From NCBI GenBank assembly GCA_907163375.1, contig CAJQUW010006316.1, positions 248,001 to 312,000 of the forward strand: 64,000 nt of DNA, read 5' to 3'. The notes below the pieces were generated by a model, which had not been told where the DNA came from, did not search any database, and worked only from the letters and a program-made list of their open reading frames with translations. This DNA is from Prostheceraeus crozeri. Its lineage: Eukaryota > Platyhelminthes > Polycladida > Euryleptidae. The translations under genes were made by a program, and so were the position numbers. This document shows positions 1-10,292 of this stretch, piece after piece (positions within the stretch are counted from its first letter, which is position 1; every line of letters begins with the position of its first letter).

Positions 1-267
1 ATGCATGGTCTCCAAAAATATCTGCGTTCGATTCCCTTATAGCAACATGTCATACGGGTAAGCTGATATTTCAGCTCTTGGTAAATCATAGTACGTCTCA
101 TGTATCAGGGTTTTAGTTCATGTGAAGCTCATGGATAAATGAGCATTTATTTTTACCACTTAATGACGTAGTAAGTTTCCATTTCTTAATTGCAACAACT
201 CGAAGCATGAAATTGAGATAGTGATTAAGAGCGATGAAGATTTGAATGACATGGAAGCAGAACTCAC

Positions 268-341
268 TGTGTTCCAATCCCAACCCAAAGAGTTTGATCT
301 TATTCGCTTCGTTGTACGCTTTCCTCTTCAATCGGCAACTC
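268..341 (-). CDS. CREBRF: CREBRF/REPTOR homologue, exon with second half of bZIP basic region
   Basis: Internal 74-bp exon of a bZIP transcriptional regulator. Seen: the acceptor is ttctcattacag before base 341 and the donor is GTGAGT at 267-262. The first base (G341) completes a CAG codon begun in the exon at 13308-13812. The exon then reads [14 protein letters not shown] followed by [10 protein letters not shown] and leaves one base (phase 1). Spliced to the upstream exon, the basic region keeps the N-x7-R spacing (KN RIASQSC RLKRK). Known of the family: CREBRF binds and destabilises CREB3 in vertebrates, and insect REPTOR is a nuclear effector of low TORC1 signalling. Odd: family members normally read ASRACRLKKK here, so ASQSCRLKRK is a divergent version. 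The reading frame remains open past the donor, but that extension ([10 protein letters not shown]...) does not resemble the family, which supports the donor. The following leucine-zipper exon must lie before position 1. Nuclear location is inferred from the family. Confidence 0.9.
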
Positions 342-963
342 CTGTAATGAGAAAGGAACTCATTTTGATTCTCGTCCAACCAGCGTGACCGTATTTCAAT
401 AAAGGTCAAATGAAAAAATAAACGAGCGAATTGAAAACCGGAATAAATTTCCTAAAAAGAGACACACTGGAAATGAACGATACACGTCAATCTATGTTGA
501 ATAGTTCAAGCAGACTTGACCTCTCCCCCATCAATACCGGATGAAGTATGTTAATACGATTAGATCGTCTGTCTGGCTTCAAATACATCATTATCCAAAT
601 ATCAGATTCGTCCTATTGCTGAATATTTACAATCATCCATAACAAGTTAAATTTGAATGAACGCTGTTGTCAACTTGCTATCGAGAAAATCAGCAGTTGA
701 CCCTATGAAGGAGCACGAATGTTCCGAGACTTCCCCCTTCTGTGCATTCTCGTCGATTTTTACTGAACGGAGTGATTTTCTAATCAGCGGAACATAACTG
801 GCCCCAAAAGGAAATCAACAAGACAGCTACAACTTGATATTTCATAAATAACTCAAGTTACATCTCCCTATCTATTCTGCAGCATTTTCCATCATTTATC
901 TTTCTGCAAATCGTAAAGTTTCAAAATTAGTTGAAATCATAACATATAAATCTGTGAAGCACC

Positions 964-1124
964 GTCAGTGTGGCCTGGTGAAGAAGGTGCGAGCTCATCT
1001 ACACCGCGGACTTCGGTTCGATTCCTGGGTAGGGCGAGTGCGGTCGGGGAATCAAGGGTGTTGGTGTCTTTTATTGACTTAATGGTTGTCATTCGCTTTA
1101 GTTATTCAATGTACTACGACAGAC
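964..1124 (+). mobile_element. SINE family A, single copy
   Basis: tRNA-derived SINE. It begins with a Ser/Leu-tRNA-like head (gtcagtgtggcctggtg, A-box side), followed by a good B box (ggttcgattcc, about 1014-1024). The tail ggtcgggg...tttattgacttaa is shared with the copies at 15840-16054 (minus) and 16111-16334 (plus). Similarity to the minus copy continues through ttattcaatgtactacgacagac, which suggests this is the true 3' end. It lies inside the large intron, opposite in strand to the host gene. Short open frames over it are not genes. Confidence 0.8.
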
Positions 1125-3922
1125 CTTTATTGTCAACATTTAAGTCTGCAAAGGGAGAAAATCACAGTGGCGGACTTTTTTCGATTGATATTCAATATCC
1201 TCCAACTGACAGTTATTGTCAGTTGCAATCAGATCATCATGACCTGCAAGCTAAAATACATGGAGTAGAGAGGAGTTATCTCCATTCAAGTTAACCATCC
1301 GCGTTCTGACTTGATTTTAGGTAGGAAACATACATATTACGCAAGGAAATAATACCCTGAGCACTCAGTGTACATGGAACTAATGCATCAAGTAGGTCAA
1401 AGGTTCCTATCCGATTTCGTAACACCCCTGTTCGGACAGATGAGTATTACTGGTTTCACAACCGCTCATAACACACATTAAACAATGAATTTTGTTTACC
1501 AAGGTGTCTGTGTCAGTGCAGATATTCTGCAAAATACTGAGTACTTCCTTATTTTGATCAAACAAAAGCACTTTAAATGACACTGTCGCTTTCATAAGTG
1601 CGGAAATCATCGAAGTTACAAGAAATCGGTCAATGCTATGATGTTTATCTACACAGATCAGTATATAAACTAACATCGACTTAAATCTCTTCAGGCTTGC
1701 TGACTTAAAGTCCACGGTGACTACACTCAGTGCTGCCTCATTGTTATCAAGGAACTCAATCCATCCAGCTGAAGATTGCATCTTCTCCTATCCACATGTA
1801 CTTCACTGCTGCATACATGTTAATTTTGGTACACGTCGGATTCATCATATAATTCTTGGAATAAGTCATCACAAATTCCAAGTGAAAGCAGGCTCTACGA
1901 GTCTGAGTTGCACTGTATCTCACCATATCTGGAGGTTATATCACTAAAATCAATCATGGAATTCGCAGCTGGCAAATACAAATGTCACAACATTTGAACA
2001 GCTGATTGGATGTTGTCATTCGCTCCATAAAAAGAACATGACGTCAACGTCTATTTACAAAACAGATATTTCGCTGCACTTTTTTTGTCCATGCGGAGAT
2101 GGATGAAATGTCAACTGTCAGGTCATTCATCGGCTAAGCGGTCTCTCAGACCACACAATCTTGCAACGCTGTCCAGCAACGAGAATAAGGACAATATTCG
2201 AATGGAGGAATGTCAAGAAGATCTGAACAAACAGAGGGGGAGAGATTTCGCCCGTAAGTCACCGATTGACAAAGTGCACAGCAGTCTGCCGGTGTCAAAC
2301 CAGCTCTACAGCACTGCTAGACCTCCCATGTGCTAAACGCATCCATGCACGAGCTCTCTGCTCGACCATGTCACTCAACATTATCTTGAAAAAGCATTAT
2401 CGCATTTTTCTGTTCGATCAGAGCCAATAACATGTTCTAGTAGGTCGATCATGAAAGTAATAAATTTGCTGCATGCTGTAAGCGAGCGACACATATTCGG
2501 GCCACGTTCAGAACGCCGTTCAACTTGACTGAGCGTTCACGTGAGCGGCAATCTTGGAAAAAAAGGAGCGATGCACGAGCATTGCTAGAATTTGTCTCAG
2601 TGCTCCATTGTTTTCGGCATTTACTTTGAATTCATTACTAAGTCCCTAAACAAAGTGCAAATTGCGATGCCTTCGCAGCAGTTTTCATGGTTGGGATGTG
2701 TCTTCCATTCGACTTCAGTTCCATCGCAGAAAAGATTCAATTCAGGGACGCGTGATTAAGCTGTGAAAGACGAATGAGTATCGCACAAATGGTCTGGAAA
2801 TAGTGTTATATCGAATGTAATTGTCATATATCGAATCTTGTCATGGACGTATCAATAGATACATATTACGTGGATATATAGCTCGTACTGTTGTTGTTAA
2901 ACGAACTGCACACTGATGCAATGTGTTGCGTAATCAAAGCACATTGGCTAATAAAAGCGGCCTGTAATAAAATCTCATCAAATATCCCGTCCTCAAATAT
3001 ATCCGCATCAAATACAAAAGATATGTAGTCTCCCATTCAAACAGAAAAAACAGCAACCCTTCAGTGAGTGCGCACAATTCCTCAATATATCATCTTATCT
3101 AAACGACAGCAAATCTTCAGTCATGGGACCTCCTCAATAAGGCGGCTTGCTCATGATGAAATACAAGGCCAACTAGAACACAACAGTTAATAATTCGTAT
3201 GCATGTTCAAGTTATCCAATGCACTTTTCCGCCCAACACCGCTGACTATTTTCAAACAGTGGATCGCACATGCAACACTTTGCATTAATTCAACATTTTA
3301 ATGCCTGCTGTGGGAATCTCAAAAGTATGCCGACAATAACGCAGCAAACTCATTTCGATTTACCAGCAAAATTAGGAAATCACAAGAGACTATCCCAAAA
3401 CCTTCCTATATCTGGAAATACACGATTTCGACTATCTTCAATTTCAACATGCATTTGAAATTTCCGAAGTAAAGTGCTTTAAGTAAAATTCGAAACTAAT
3501 TTCGAAATTATTACTGAATACTAACATTTTTGTCATCTGTCGAGATAAGGGGGTCTACGAGTATTTATTCATAGCTACTTGATATTCAGCTATACACCGT
3601 AAATCCTGTGTTAATGTAAGACCACCTACCTGACTAAGTGTTTGAAAAGTAGACCGCCACTTCTTACGCTTCGACAGTATAATAAGTCAGTGATAATTAG
3701 ATATTTGTTTGTGCAAGACCTGTCCAGTATGTGATGTGTTATTTGCAATAAACTGATTAGTCGCTACACACCCTGCTGCAGGAGGACAGCGAAGTTCACT
3801 TTCTGTGACTTCTTCATTATTAAAAATTGATGAATTTAAATGAATCATTCAGTGCCTGTTATATTCACGATTTGCACTGTTGATGATCTTGTTTTCTTCG
3901 GGTAGTCATCTTACAAGCATAA
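1125..3922. other. Intron sequence without recognised feature
   Basis: AT-rich unique sequence. The longest open frame (minus, 1407-1781, 124 residues) has no motif I recognise and no splice sites that would make it a convincing exon. A slightly GC-richer patch near 2490-2570 holds repeated gttca/gagcg words but no clear element. Confidence 0.5.
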
Positions 3923-3930
3923 CTTGTTAT

Positions 3931-4600
3931 CAGGGATGCGGAGTCCTATCATTTTGATAGAACTCCGACTGCAACTCCAGTCGACTGCAACCTAAATCAT
4001 AGATCAGTATAGGCCTACCTGAACCTATCTTTAGTGATCATTGATGTATCAATCATTTTCGATGAAAGTTCATCAACTGTCCCTTTAAGTTGGATGTATG
4101 GGACTCGGTTCCTCCCATCTTGTTGATGTGCGTTTCACACGGGTTTTCTCCAGTCTCTGCTAGGCAGGAAAATCCCCATCCTTCTTCAAAAAGTATGAGC
4201 ACACTTTCGATTTTAGTATGCGCTTTGGAGGAGCCATCACACACGATTAACGTGAGGGTAAGAGATAATGTTCTAAAACAAGTGAGTATTTCATTTTTGT
4301 CTCTGATGTGACCTTTGGTGAGTAGGTATGATCGAGGCTAGGAAGGCTTGTCTTCTCTACTGAATCATTAAGTGAAAAGAATCCTTTTTTCACTATCACG
4401 GTTCATTTCCTCAACTATTACAAGCTTTGCATGCACTGCTGTCTCTGTACTTTTGTTTGACGGAGAAAGTTGACATCAAGACAGTGACAGCTACATATAT
4501 GCACGAAGATAAATAATTTGTCTATACTATATCTCGGGTCTAGTTAAGTACGGAGTCCTATCATTTGAAAGGACTCCGGAACTCCGACTCCGCATCCCTG
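3931..4600 (-). mobile_element. hAT-superfamily DNA transposon relic (670 bp)
   Basis: Seen directly: 14-bp perfect terminal inverted repeats CAGGGATGCGGAGT (3931-3944) and ACTCCGCATCCCTG (4587-4600), flanked by 8-bp direct repeats cttgttat (3923-3930) and cttgctat (4601-4608) that differ at one base. An 8-bp target duplication with a CAGGG-type terminus is diagnostic of hAT elements. Just inside each end sits a small hairpin of the type ggagtcctatc...gatagaactcc, so the subterminal regions are also related to each other. The interior keeps a decayed transposase N-terminus (see 4053-4237). The rest of the transposase is absent, so this is an internally deleted non-autonomous copy. Confidence 0.88.
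4053..4237 (-). pseudogene. Decayed hAT transposase N-terminus with BED zinc finger
   Basis: On the minus strand an ATG at 4237-4235 opens MAPPKRILKSKVCSYFLKK followed by DGDFPA, then a stop at 4162-4160. A neighbouring frame continues over 4150-4053 with GENPCETHINKMGG and TSNLKGQLMNFH. Together these follow the BED zinc-finger plan of hAT transposases: an aromatic SKVW-F-K block, a Cys pair, then TSNL..HL...H. The second Cys, one of the His positions and the continuous frame are lost, so it cannot encode a working finger. BED fingers bind the transposon ends in active family members. The TIRs and 8-bp duplication around it support the assignment independently. Confidence 0.78.
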
Positions 4601-4608
4601 CTTGCTAT

Positions 4609-5637
4609 AGATATAGTCATATATTTATATACTTCATGTATAGTGTAGAATATATAATAGTGCAGTTTTCATGAAGCTCATTTTTAAACGTCTTTGTTAT
4701 TTTAGCGTGATTTGAACTGTTTCCGTTAGCAACTTTATGCACAGCGCTGTCAGTTAATACACGTTGGTCAATTGTTAAGAGACTACAAGTTATTTACATC
4801 AACAAGTCAATTATGTGAAGTATATAACAAATACCGCCCCGAATCTCACAAAATCTCCACGTGGCATCAACTAAGCTACATGTACTTATAATTCTAGATC
4901 ACAATTCTAATACCGCTAATGACTGGATTTGCTCAACAGTGTGGTCTACTGGAGATCGAGTTCCGAGCACCTCGACGACGAGTAAATGTCTATCTTCGAA
5001 TTTGAACCATCCGATTCATGAGGAGTATCCGCATCTATGCCTTCTTGTATTGCTAAACTGTGAATAACCTTTACGATCAGCTGAATCGATCGCGTCTTGA
5101 GATCGATGTAGGCCACACACGAGGCATTGCTGTACTGCCACCCACTCACTGCTTGTCAACATGCAGGTAGAGAACGCCACAATCAGCTGATTCCTGCCAG
5201 CACACACTAACAATTACCGGCAGAATGATGTAGCTCCAATCAGGGTAGGTATGGCAACATGAGCGACCTCATTCACCACTCAAGCAAGAATGTCAGGAGA
5301 AATGACAGATGCTGTCTCGGCAACCTGACATTCCGCATTCTTAAGATGCTAAATCAAAGTTTCCATCCTCCTGCGCGATAATACTTATGCAAGTCATTTG
5401 TCAGGCGGAACAGAAATGAGAAAACAGAATGTCAGAACCAGCACTTGGAACTTTTAAGTTCTTAGATTTAAGGACGCAATCGTTTGAAAAAATTGAAATA
5501 ATCAATGCATGACATTACAACTTTCGTTTTAAAAAATTCTGTCAAGTACATGATTTGATAGACAAAAGATGAACTTGAAGGCGTTGATTTCTAAATTCTG
5601 TTGTGAAGAGTGGAAGTCCAGGAACTATCATCCAATT
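4609..5637. other. Intron sequence without recognised feature
   Basis: Short open frames on both strands between 4861 and 5213 overlap each other and match nothing I know. No repeats, tRNA-like boxes or inverted repeats stood out. Confidence 0.5.
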
Positions 5638-6380
5638 CTCCAGTGTTAGAACAGTGACCCAGTCAGCTGCACCGTCCAAGCCTCTACTGTGAGGAGGAGT
5701 GACCCAGTCAGCTGCACCATCCAAGCCTCCTCTGTGAGGAGGAGTGACCCAGTCAGCTGCACCATCCAAGCCTCCAGTGTGAGGAGGAGTGACCCAGTCA
5801 GCTGCAACGTCCAAGCCTCCAGTGTGAGGAGTTGTGACCCAGTCAGCTGCACCTTCCAAGCCTCCTGTGTGAGGAGCAGTGACCCAGTCAGCTGCACCGT
5901 CCAAGCCTGCAGTGTGAGGAGGAGTGACCCAGTCAGCTGCACCGTCCAAGCCTCTTCTGTGAGGAGGAGTGACCCAGTCAGCTGCACCATCCAAGCCTCC
6001 TCTGTTAGGAGAAGTGACCCAGTCAGCTGCACCGTCCAAGCCTCCAGGGTGAGGAGTTGTGACCCAGTCAGCTGCACCGTCCAAGCCTCCAGTGTGAGGA
6101 GGAGTGACCCAGTCAGCTGCACCGTCAAGCCTCCTCTGTGAGGAGGAGTGACCCAGTCAGCTGCACCGTCCAAGCCTCCGGTGTGAGGAGCAGTGACCCA
6201 GTCAGGTGCACCGTCCAAGCCTCCAGTGTGAGGAGGAGTGACCCAGTCAGCTGCAACGTCCAAGTCTCCAGTGTGAGGAGTTGTGACCCAGTCAGCTGCA
6301 CCGTCCAAGCCTCCAGTGTCAGGAGCAGTGACCCAGTCAGCTGCACCGTCCAATCCTCCAGTGTGAGGAGTAGTGACCCA
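5638..6380. repeat. Minisatellite, 45-bp unit, 16 full copies
   Basis: Units start with gtgacccagtcagctgcacc at 5654 and recur every 45 bp (5699, 5744, 5789, 5834, 5879, 5924, 5969, 6014, 6059, 6104). One unit of 44 bp lacks a C near 6126, then starts follow at 6148, 6193, 6238, 6283, 6328 and a partial copy at 6373. A partial unit precedes at about 5638-5653. Because 45 is 15 codons, frames stay open on both strands; the minus frame repeats DGAADWVTPPHTGGL until the 1-bp deletion switches frames. Each unit can form a hairpin (CCTCC/GGAGG, extended to CCTCCTC-TGT-GAGGAGG in some copies). Variation hits silent and replacement sites alike in the minus frame, so I do not call it coding. Confidence 0.95.
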
Positions 6381-8262
6381 GTGCGATTACTGGTGACACC
6401 TTGCGATTGTCTGATGGCCGGAGTAATCTAATGATCCAGATTACTATAGAGATTGCAATGAAGTCCATTTATCAGAATCGAAGGAGAGCAATATGTAAGC
6501 TAGTCAAATCCCCTTGTCGTTTCCATCTACTGCGGCCTTTGATCTGCAATATAACGCAGTTCAAGAAAAACATAATTTGACGAGAATTCAAGTCATTCAG
6601 GTTCGATACCATGATATCATCAGTTATTTTCTTCCGCTTGAATGCAATCTGAATCAACCTGTCAAGTAAATGTCTCATTTTTATTCAGTGCAATTATTAT
6701 CTTCGCTTCAAACGATGATCGCCAATTTGACTTTCCCAAATGCTTGAATTCAAGTTCTAACGAACAAACCTGTGGAGGGTGATTAGAAAACTGCGAAAAC
6801 ACGGAACTTTGTGGTACAAGCGAAAAATCTCAGTTGGCAAACATTTTGATTTCCTAATCAAAGAAGAAACAGGAAGGAAGCAAAAGTACTTATCTTACAA
6901 CCGAATGCCCGATAGAACTGCGTCTTTTCATTCATAAACCAAAATTTCCGCTTTCATCAATAAAGAAGGTCAACTTTACTCCGCACAAGGAAAGGACGTT
7001 TTCATATTTATGAATGAAATTAGTTGGAGTCGATTGTCGCAGTTCTTCGTGTCTAATATTCACAGCTGTTTTGATGGAATTCTATTTCGAGTCACCTCAT
7101 CCGGATAGTGGCGAACTTATCTTCGTACTTACACTTTCCTAACCGTCTTTGCTCTACTTGGGCCAACGGCCAACTTCCATCTTTATCGACTGGATTCACC
7201 CCATCCTTTATTTTCTTGCGTAGAATGAAGAAAAAAGGCCTGGAGAGTTGCATTCCAGCAAGTTCGAACATGGAGGGAATGACGCAAAATGTTTTGATCG
7301 GCTATTCGGCACATCTAAAGTCAAGGAAATTTTAAACACGTCAACATACCGTATCTAAAGTACATTACTGAAATTTAATGTGAATCAAATAAAGCGTGGA
7401 TTTCAATATCATCTATTCTCCACACTTCCTGAAGTTTCAATCATTTACCTTTAATCATCAGAACACTGGTCTTTAAGTAGGAACTATATCCGCAATTTGC
7501 CAATCACCATCACATTCAAAACAAAACAGGAACCAGCTTGCTAATTAAAGCAATTCAAACCATTACTGAATCACAACAACAGATGTTGCAAATTAGAGCG
7601 ATTCCTTGGATCAATTTATTTGAATTTCATGAAGCCTCCTAACAACACAACAGTGTGGTTGAGATCAACTTTCAAATACGAAAGACAGAAATTGAACTGC
7701 CTCACACCACGAGTTTGTAGACAAGGGAAATCTGTAGACGCGAATTCTGCTATGCTGCATGTGCGACCACTTGCTCCACAATTATGTGGTGTTAAGAGAA
7801 GTTTAAGAGTTTAGAGTTATCACTTAAAGCTCAAACAAATGAAGCGTAAAAATCAACACCAACTTCTGAAAAGCATGAGTTAAACGTCTGTCGAGCACAA
7901 ACAAATCTTCATCCCCCATGTAATCATATTTTTGGACCCCTGAAGATCGTAGCCATTCTTGAGCATTGACCTTTTCCCACTTCACACTACTTTCTATATC
8001 TTGAAATCGCTTTTACAACCAGGATTAATCATCTCTAATATTATTTACAATTTGATGAGCTATTTTTTACTCTCATTTTTGAACAGTATAATTTTGGTTA
8101 ACCATTTTGGGCCATTTATATAGTTCTTTTGGTCTTTTTTCTTTCTATCTTTTGCGAACAATTCGACACAAAGGTCGAATAAACAGAAAGGAGGATTAAG
8201 GTACTCTTAAAAGCGACAGCGCCCTCTAACAGTCGGCGTGCAGTGGACGTTCATCGAGAGAT
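6381..8262. other. Intron sequence without recognised feature
   Basis: Unique AT-rich sequence with only short, unsupported open frames (for example plus 7108-7335). No dispersed repeat shared with other parts of the window was noticed. Confidence 0.5.
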
Positions 8263-8463
8263 ACCTCATGCTTTGAAAATACGGAGAAGCGACTTCACGT
8301 ATCCGGTATTATATCGATAGAGAGAAAAAAAACCAAGTTTCAACGGATAGGCGAAACCTATCTGAAAAACCAAGCCTGCAAGGCGAAACGTCGTATAATA
8401 ATAATATCTCTTCTTTCTTGTATCCGTTGAAACTTGGTTTTTTTCTCTCTACCTCATGCTTTG
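8263..8463. mobile_element. Foldback insertion with 13-bp target duplication
   Basis: A 13-bp direct repeat acctcatgctttg at 8263-8275 and 8451-8463 brackets a 175-bp insertion (8276-8450). Most of the insertion is an inverted repeat: 8318-8349 against 8421-8451, 32 and 31 bp, identical apart from one A/T in the homopolymer. The loop of about 70 bp contains ctgaaaaaccaagcctgcaa followed by ggcgaaacgtc and an ata repeat. A 13-bp target duplication is typical of target-primed retrotransposition, not of a TIR transposon. The CTGA...stem...GAAAC-GTC order with a GCCT-GCA-AGGC stem resembles the minimal hammerhead ribozymes of Penelope-like elements, although the CTGATGA/CTGAAGA core is altered here. 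I infer a truncated, rearranged Penelope-like terminal sequence. Confidence 0.6.
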
Positions 8464-10026
8464 TTCAGCTTTAGTATACTTGATGGCTAGCATCTCTCGC
8501 CACTTGGTCAATTACGACATTTTGAAGATACCTTGTTCACGAATGAGCTGGCCGGAAGAAGATAGTCATAAATCCGACCTTGTCAAGCGGAGTGGAATGA
8601 GATTCATTCAATCGTTCTTGCATTCACCTACGCATCAGTTATTTGGGGGCGCTAACTGCCAAAGTTCCTCCAGATTTCTTGGTTTCTCCAAGGAAAAAGT
8701 AGCCGCAGAATTTTGAAGAAAATCCAAAGAGTTATCTCGCAGCTCCTAAGTTGGAATGAAGCAGACTCATTGATCACGACAAGTAGAGTCACTGAAAGAA
8801 ATTCTTGTTATCTTCAATCGACAGGAGAATAATAGCCTACAACACCACCGAGATATCAAGAACTATTCGTCAGTGATTATCTCTGCCAGAAATCCCCAGA
8901 TATCAATGCGGACATATGGAATTCCTTGAACTGATTAGGTCCTTCGAACTCATGTTGTGATTAATTTCGCTCCCGACAGACATTCTATTCCTCTGCAACT
9001 TCTGAAGTAGATCGAAAACAGACGGCGCAGAACGTGTGTTGATGATTCTCGGTCAGTGCAGACGTGGACAAAATGTTCTCCAAGGGGGCGGTCGGTCATT
9101 CAACAACAATAACAAGAGCACGTGTTTCTCGTTGCTAACTTGTTACTTTGCCTTTCTCTACACATGGCATTCATCCAGCCACTCAAACCTAAATCGGCAA
9201 CTCAAACGGCGACGACATTCCTCTGCACACATGGCCAGGCTTGTGGTCAGTTACTCGCACAAGTTTCCCAGTCGTGCAAAATTCCTGCCTGAGGAACATG
9301 TGGCTACTGATGAGAAAATTCATCAACGTCAGGTCATTGACTGCAGGATTTCATGAAGAACATCTCCGTTTGCATTCTCCATGACGCTAGAAAATTTTAA
9401 CTCAAGAATTGAGTGGCAATGGCCTCTTATCTCAATTGCGGCTGCCTCGAGAGGCTTGTATTCATTAAGACAGTGAAATGATCCTTTTATCATGCCGGCG
9501 GTGCTGTGTCGCACAGAAAACCCGCTCAGATGAGACACGGTGATGTAAGAGGAGCACAAGGCATTCATCATGCCTGAGTTCCCGCAACAGGTGACACTTG
9601 TCGTAAATTTCCCGAATTTGTGACACAACAGTGTCAGCAATGTTTCATAGTTAATGGACAAACCGAAGAAAGATCAGAGAGGTCGAGTCAAGGTCGACAT
9701 TTCCTTCCCAACACAAGTTCTCTTCCTCCTGTTGTTGGTCGGATTCAATTCATGAAACTAATGTCCTTTAGAATATATCAATTCATTGCAATTATCTGTC
9801 ATCATTTTTTGAGTAGACTCATTATTTCACTCATCTGGTTAATAGCTAATAGCTATTAAAATCGCATAATAGCTTATTATCATTGTTTTATTGTCAAGTT
9901 TTATATTCTAAGAATATTCTAAATATTCTAATCCTGTGTGGCTTTGGTTAAATTTGTTATGGAGTGTTGCTGTGTATGGGGTCTGCCATTTCGTCGGGGG
10001 TCGCCAGCTAGGGTTTGAGAGTACAA
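8464..10026. other. Intron sequence without recognised feature
   Basis: Contains overlapping unrecognised frames at 9036-9356 (plus) and 9329-9661 (minus, 110 residues). The 9840-9930 stretch is AT-rich with repeats of aatagct and atattctaa. Nothing was assignable. Confidence 0.45.
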
Positions 10027-10292
10027 GATGTTAAAGGACCTAGCTTGTCATCTTGCTGATGAGCCCCTTCTTTTCGATTTTTCTTAGCCTTTCTGGACTG
10101 TTCACATCTTGTATATTTCGTTTTATTGTTCTGTGCGCCTAATGTTTTATTCTTTATATGTAGGAGTGCACAAGTATCTTACCCATTGACCGGCGTGAAC
10201 GGCTATCAGTACTTTTTAGGACTAACATTATTAAATACTGTGTAGTATTATCTTTTAAGTAGAATAACCTGATTTTTTCCTTGATTACCATT
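10027..10292 (+). repeat. Dispersed repeat C, copy 1 (pair of 54645-54965)
   Basis: About 265 bp aligned by eye, in opposite orientation, to 54645-54965. Shared blocks include agatgttaaaggacc, cttgctgatgagccccttc, ttctgtgcgcctaatg, tttttaggactaacattatt and tttttccttgatt. Relative to copy 2 it lacks the cgaaacgcgacctagg segment and roughly 20 bp near 10242. Both copies share a short frame, QVSYP-TGVN-YQ-FLGLTLL, with four replacements. The family is unknown to me; a retroelement terminal region is possible. Confidence 0.8.

Noticed and set aside
1407-1781. 124-codon minus-strand frame inside the intron as a nested gene
   Set aside because: No domain, no splice or promoter support, and frames of this length are expected by chance in 64 kb read six ways.
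5542-6353. Two minus-strand frames of 180 and 235 codons made of 15-residue repeats
   Set aside because: They result from the 45-bp unit length and absence of stops. They swap frame at a 1-bp deletion, have no recognisable non-repeat domain, and variation does not favour silent sites.
5654-6372. CRISPR-like array
   Set aside because: Units are contiguous variants of one sequence without distinct spacers, and the DNA is animal nuclear DNA.
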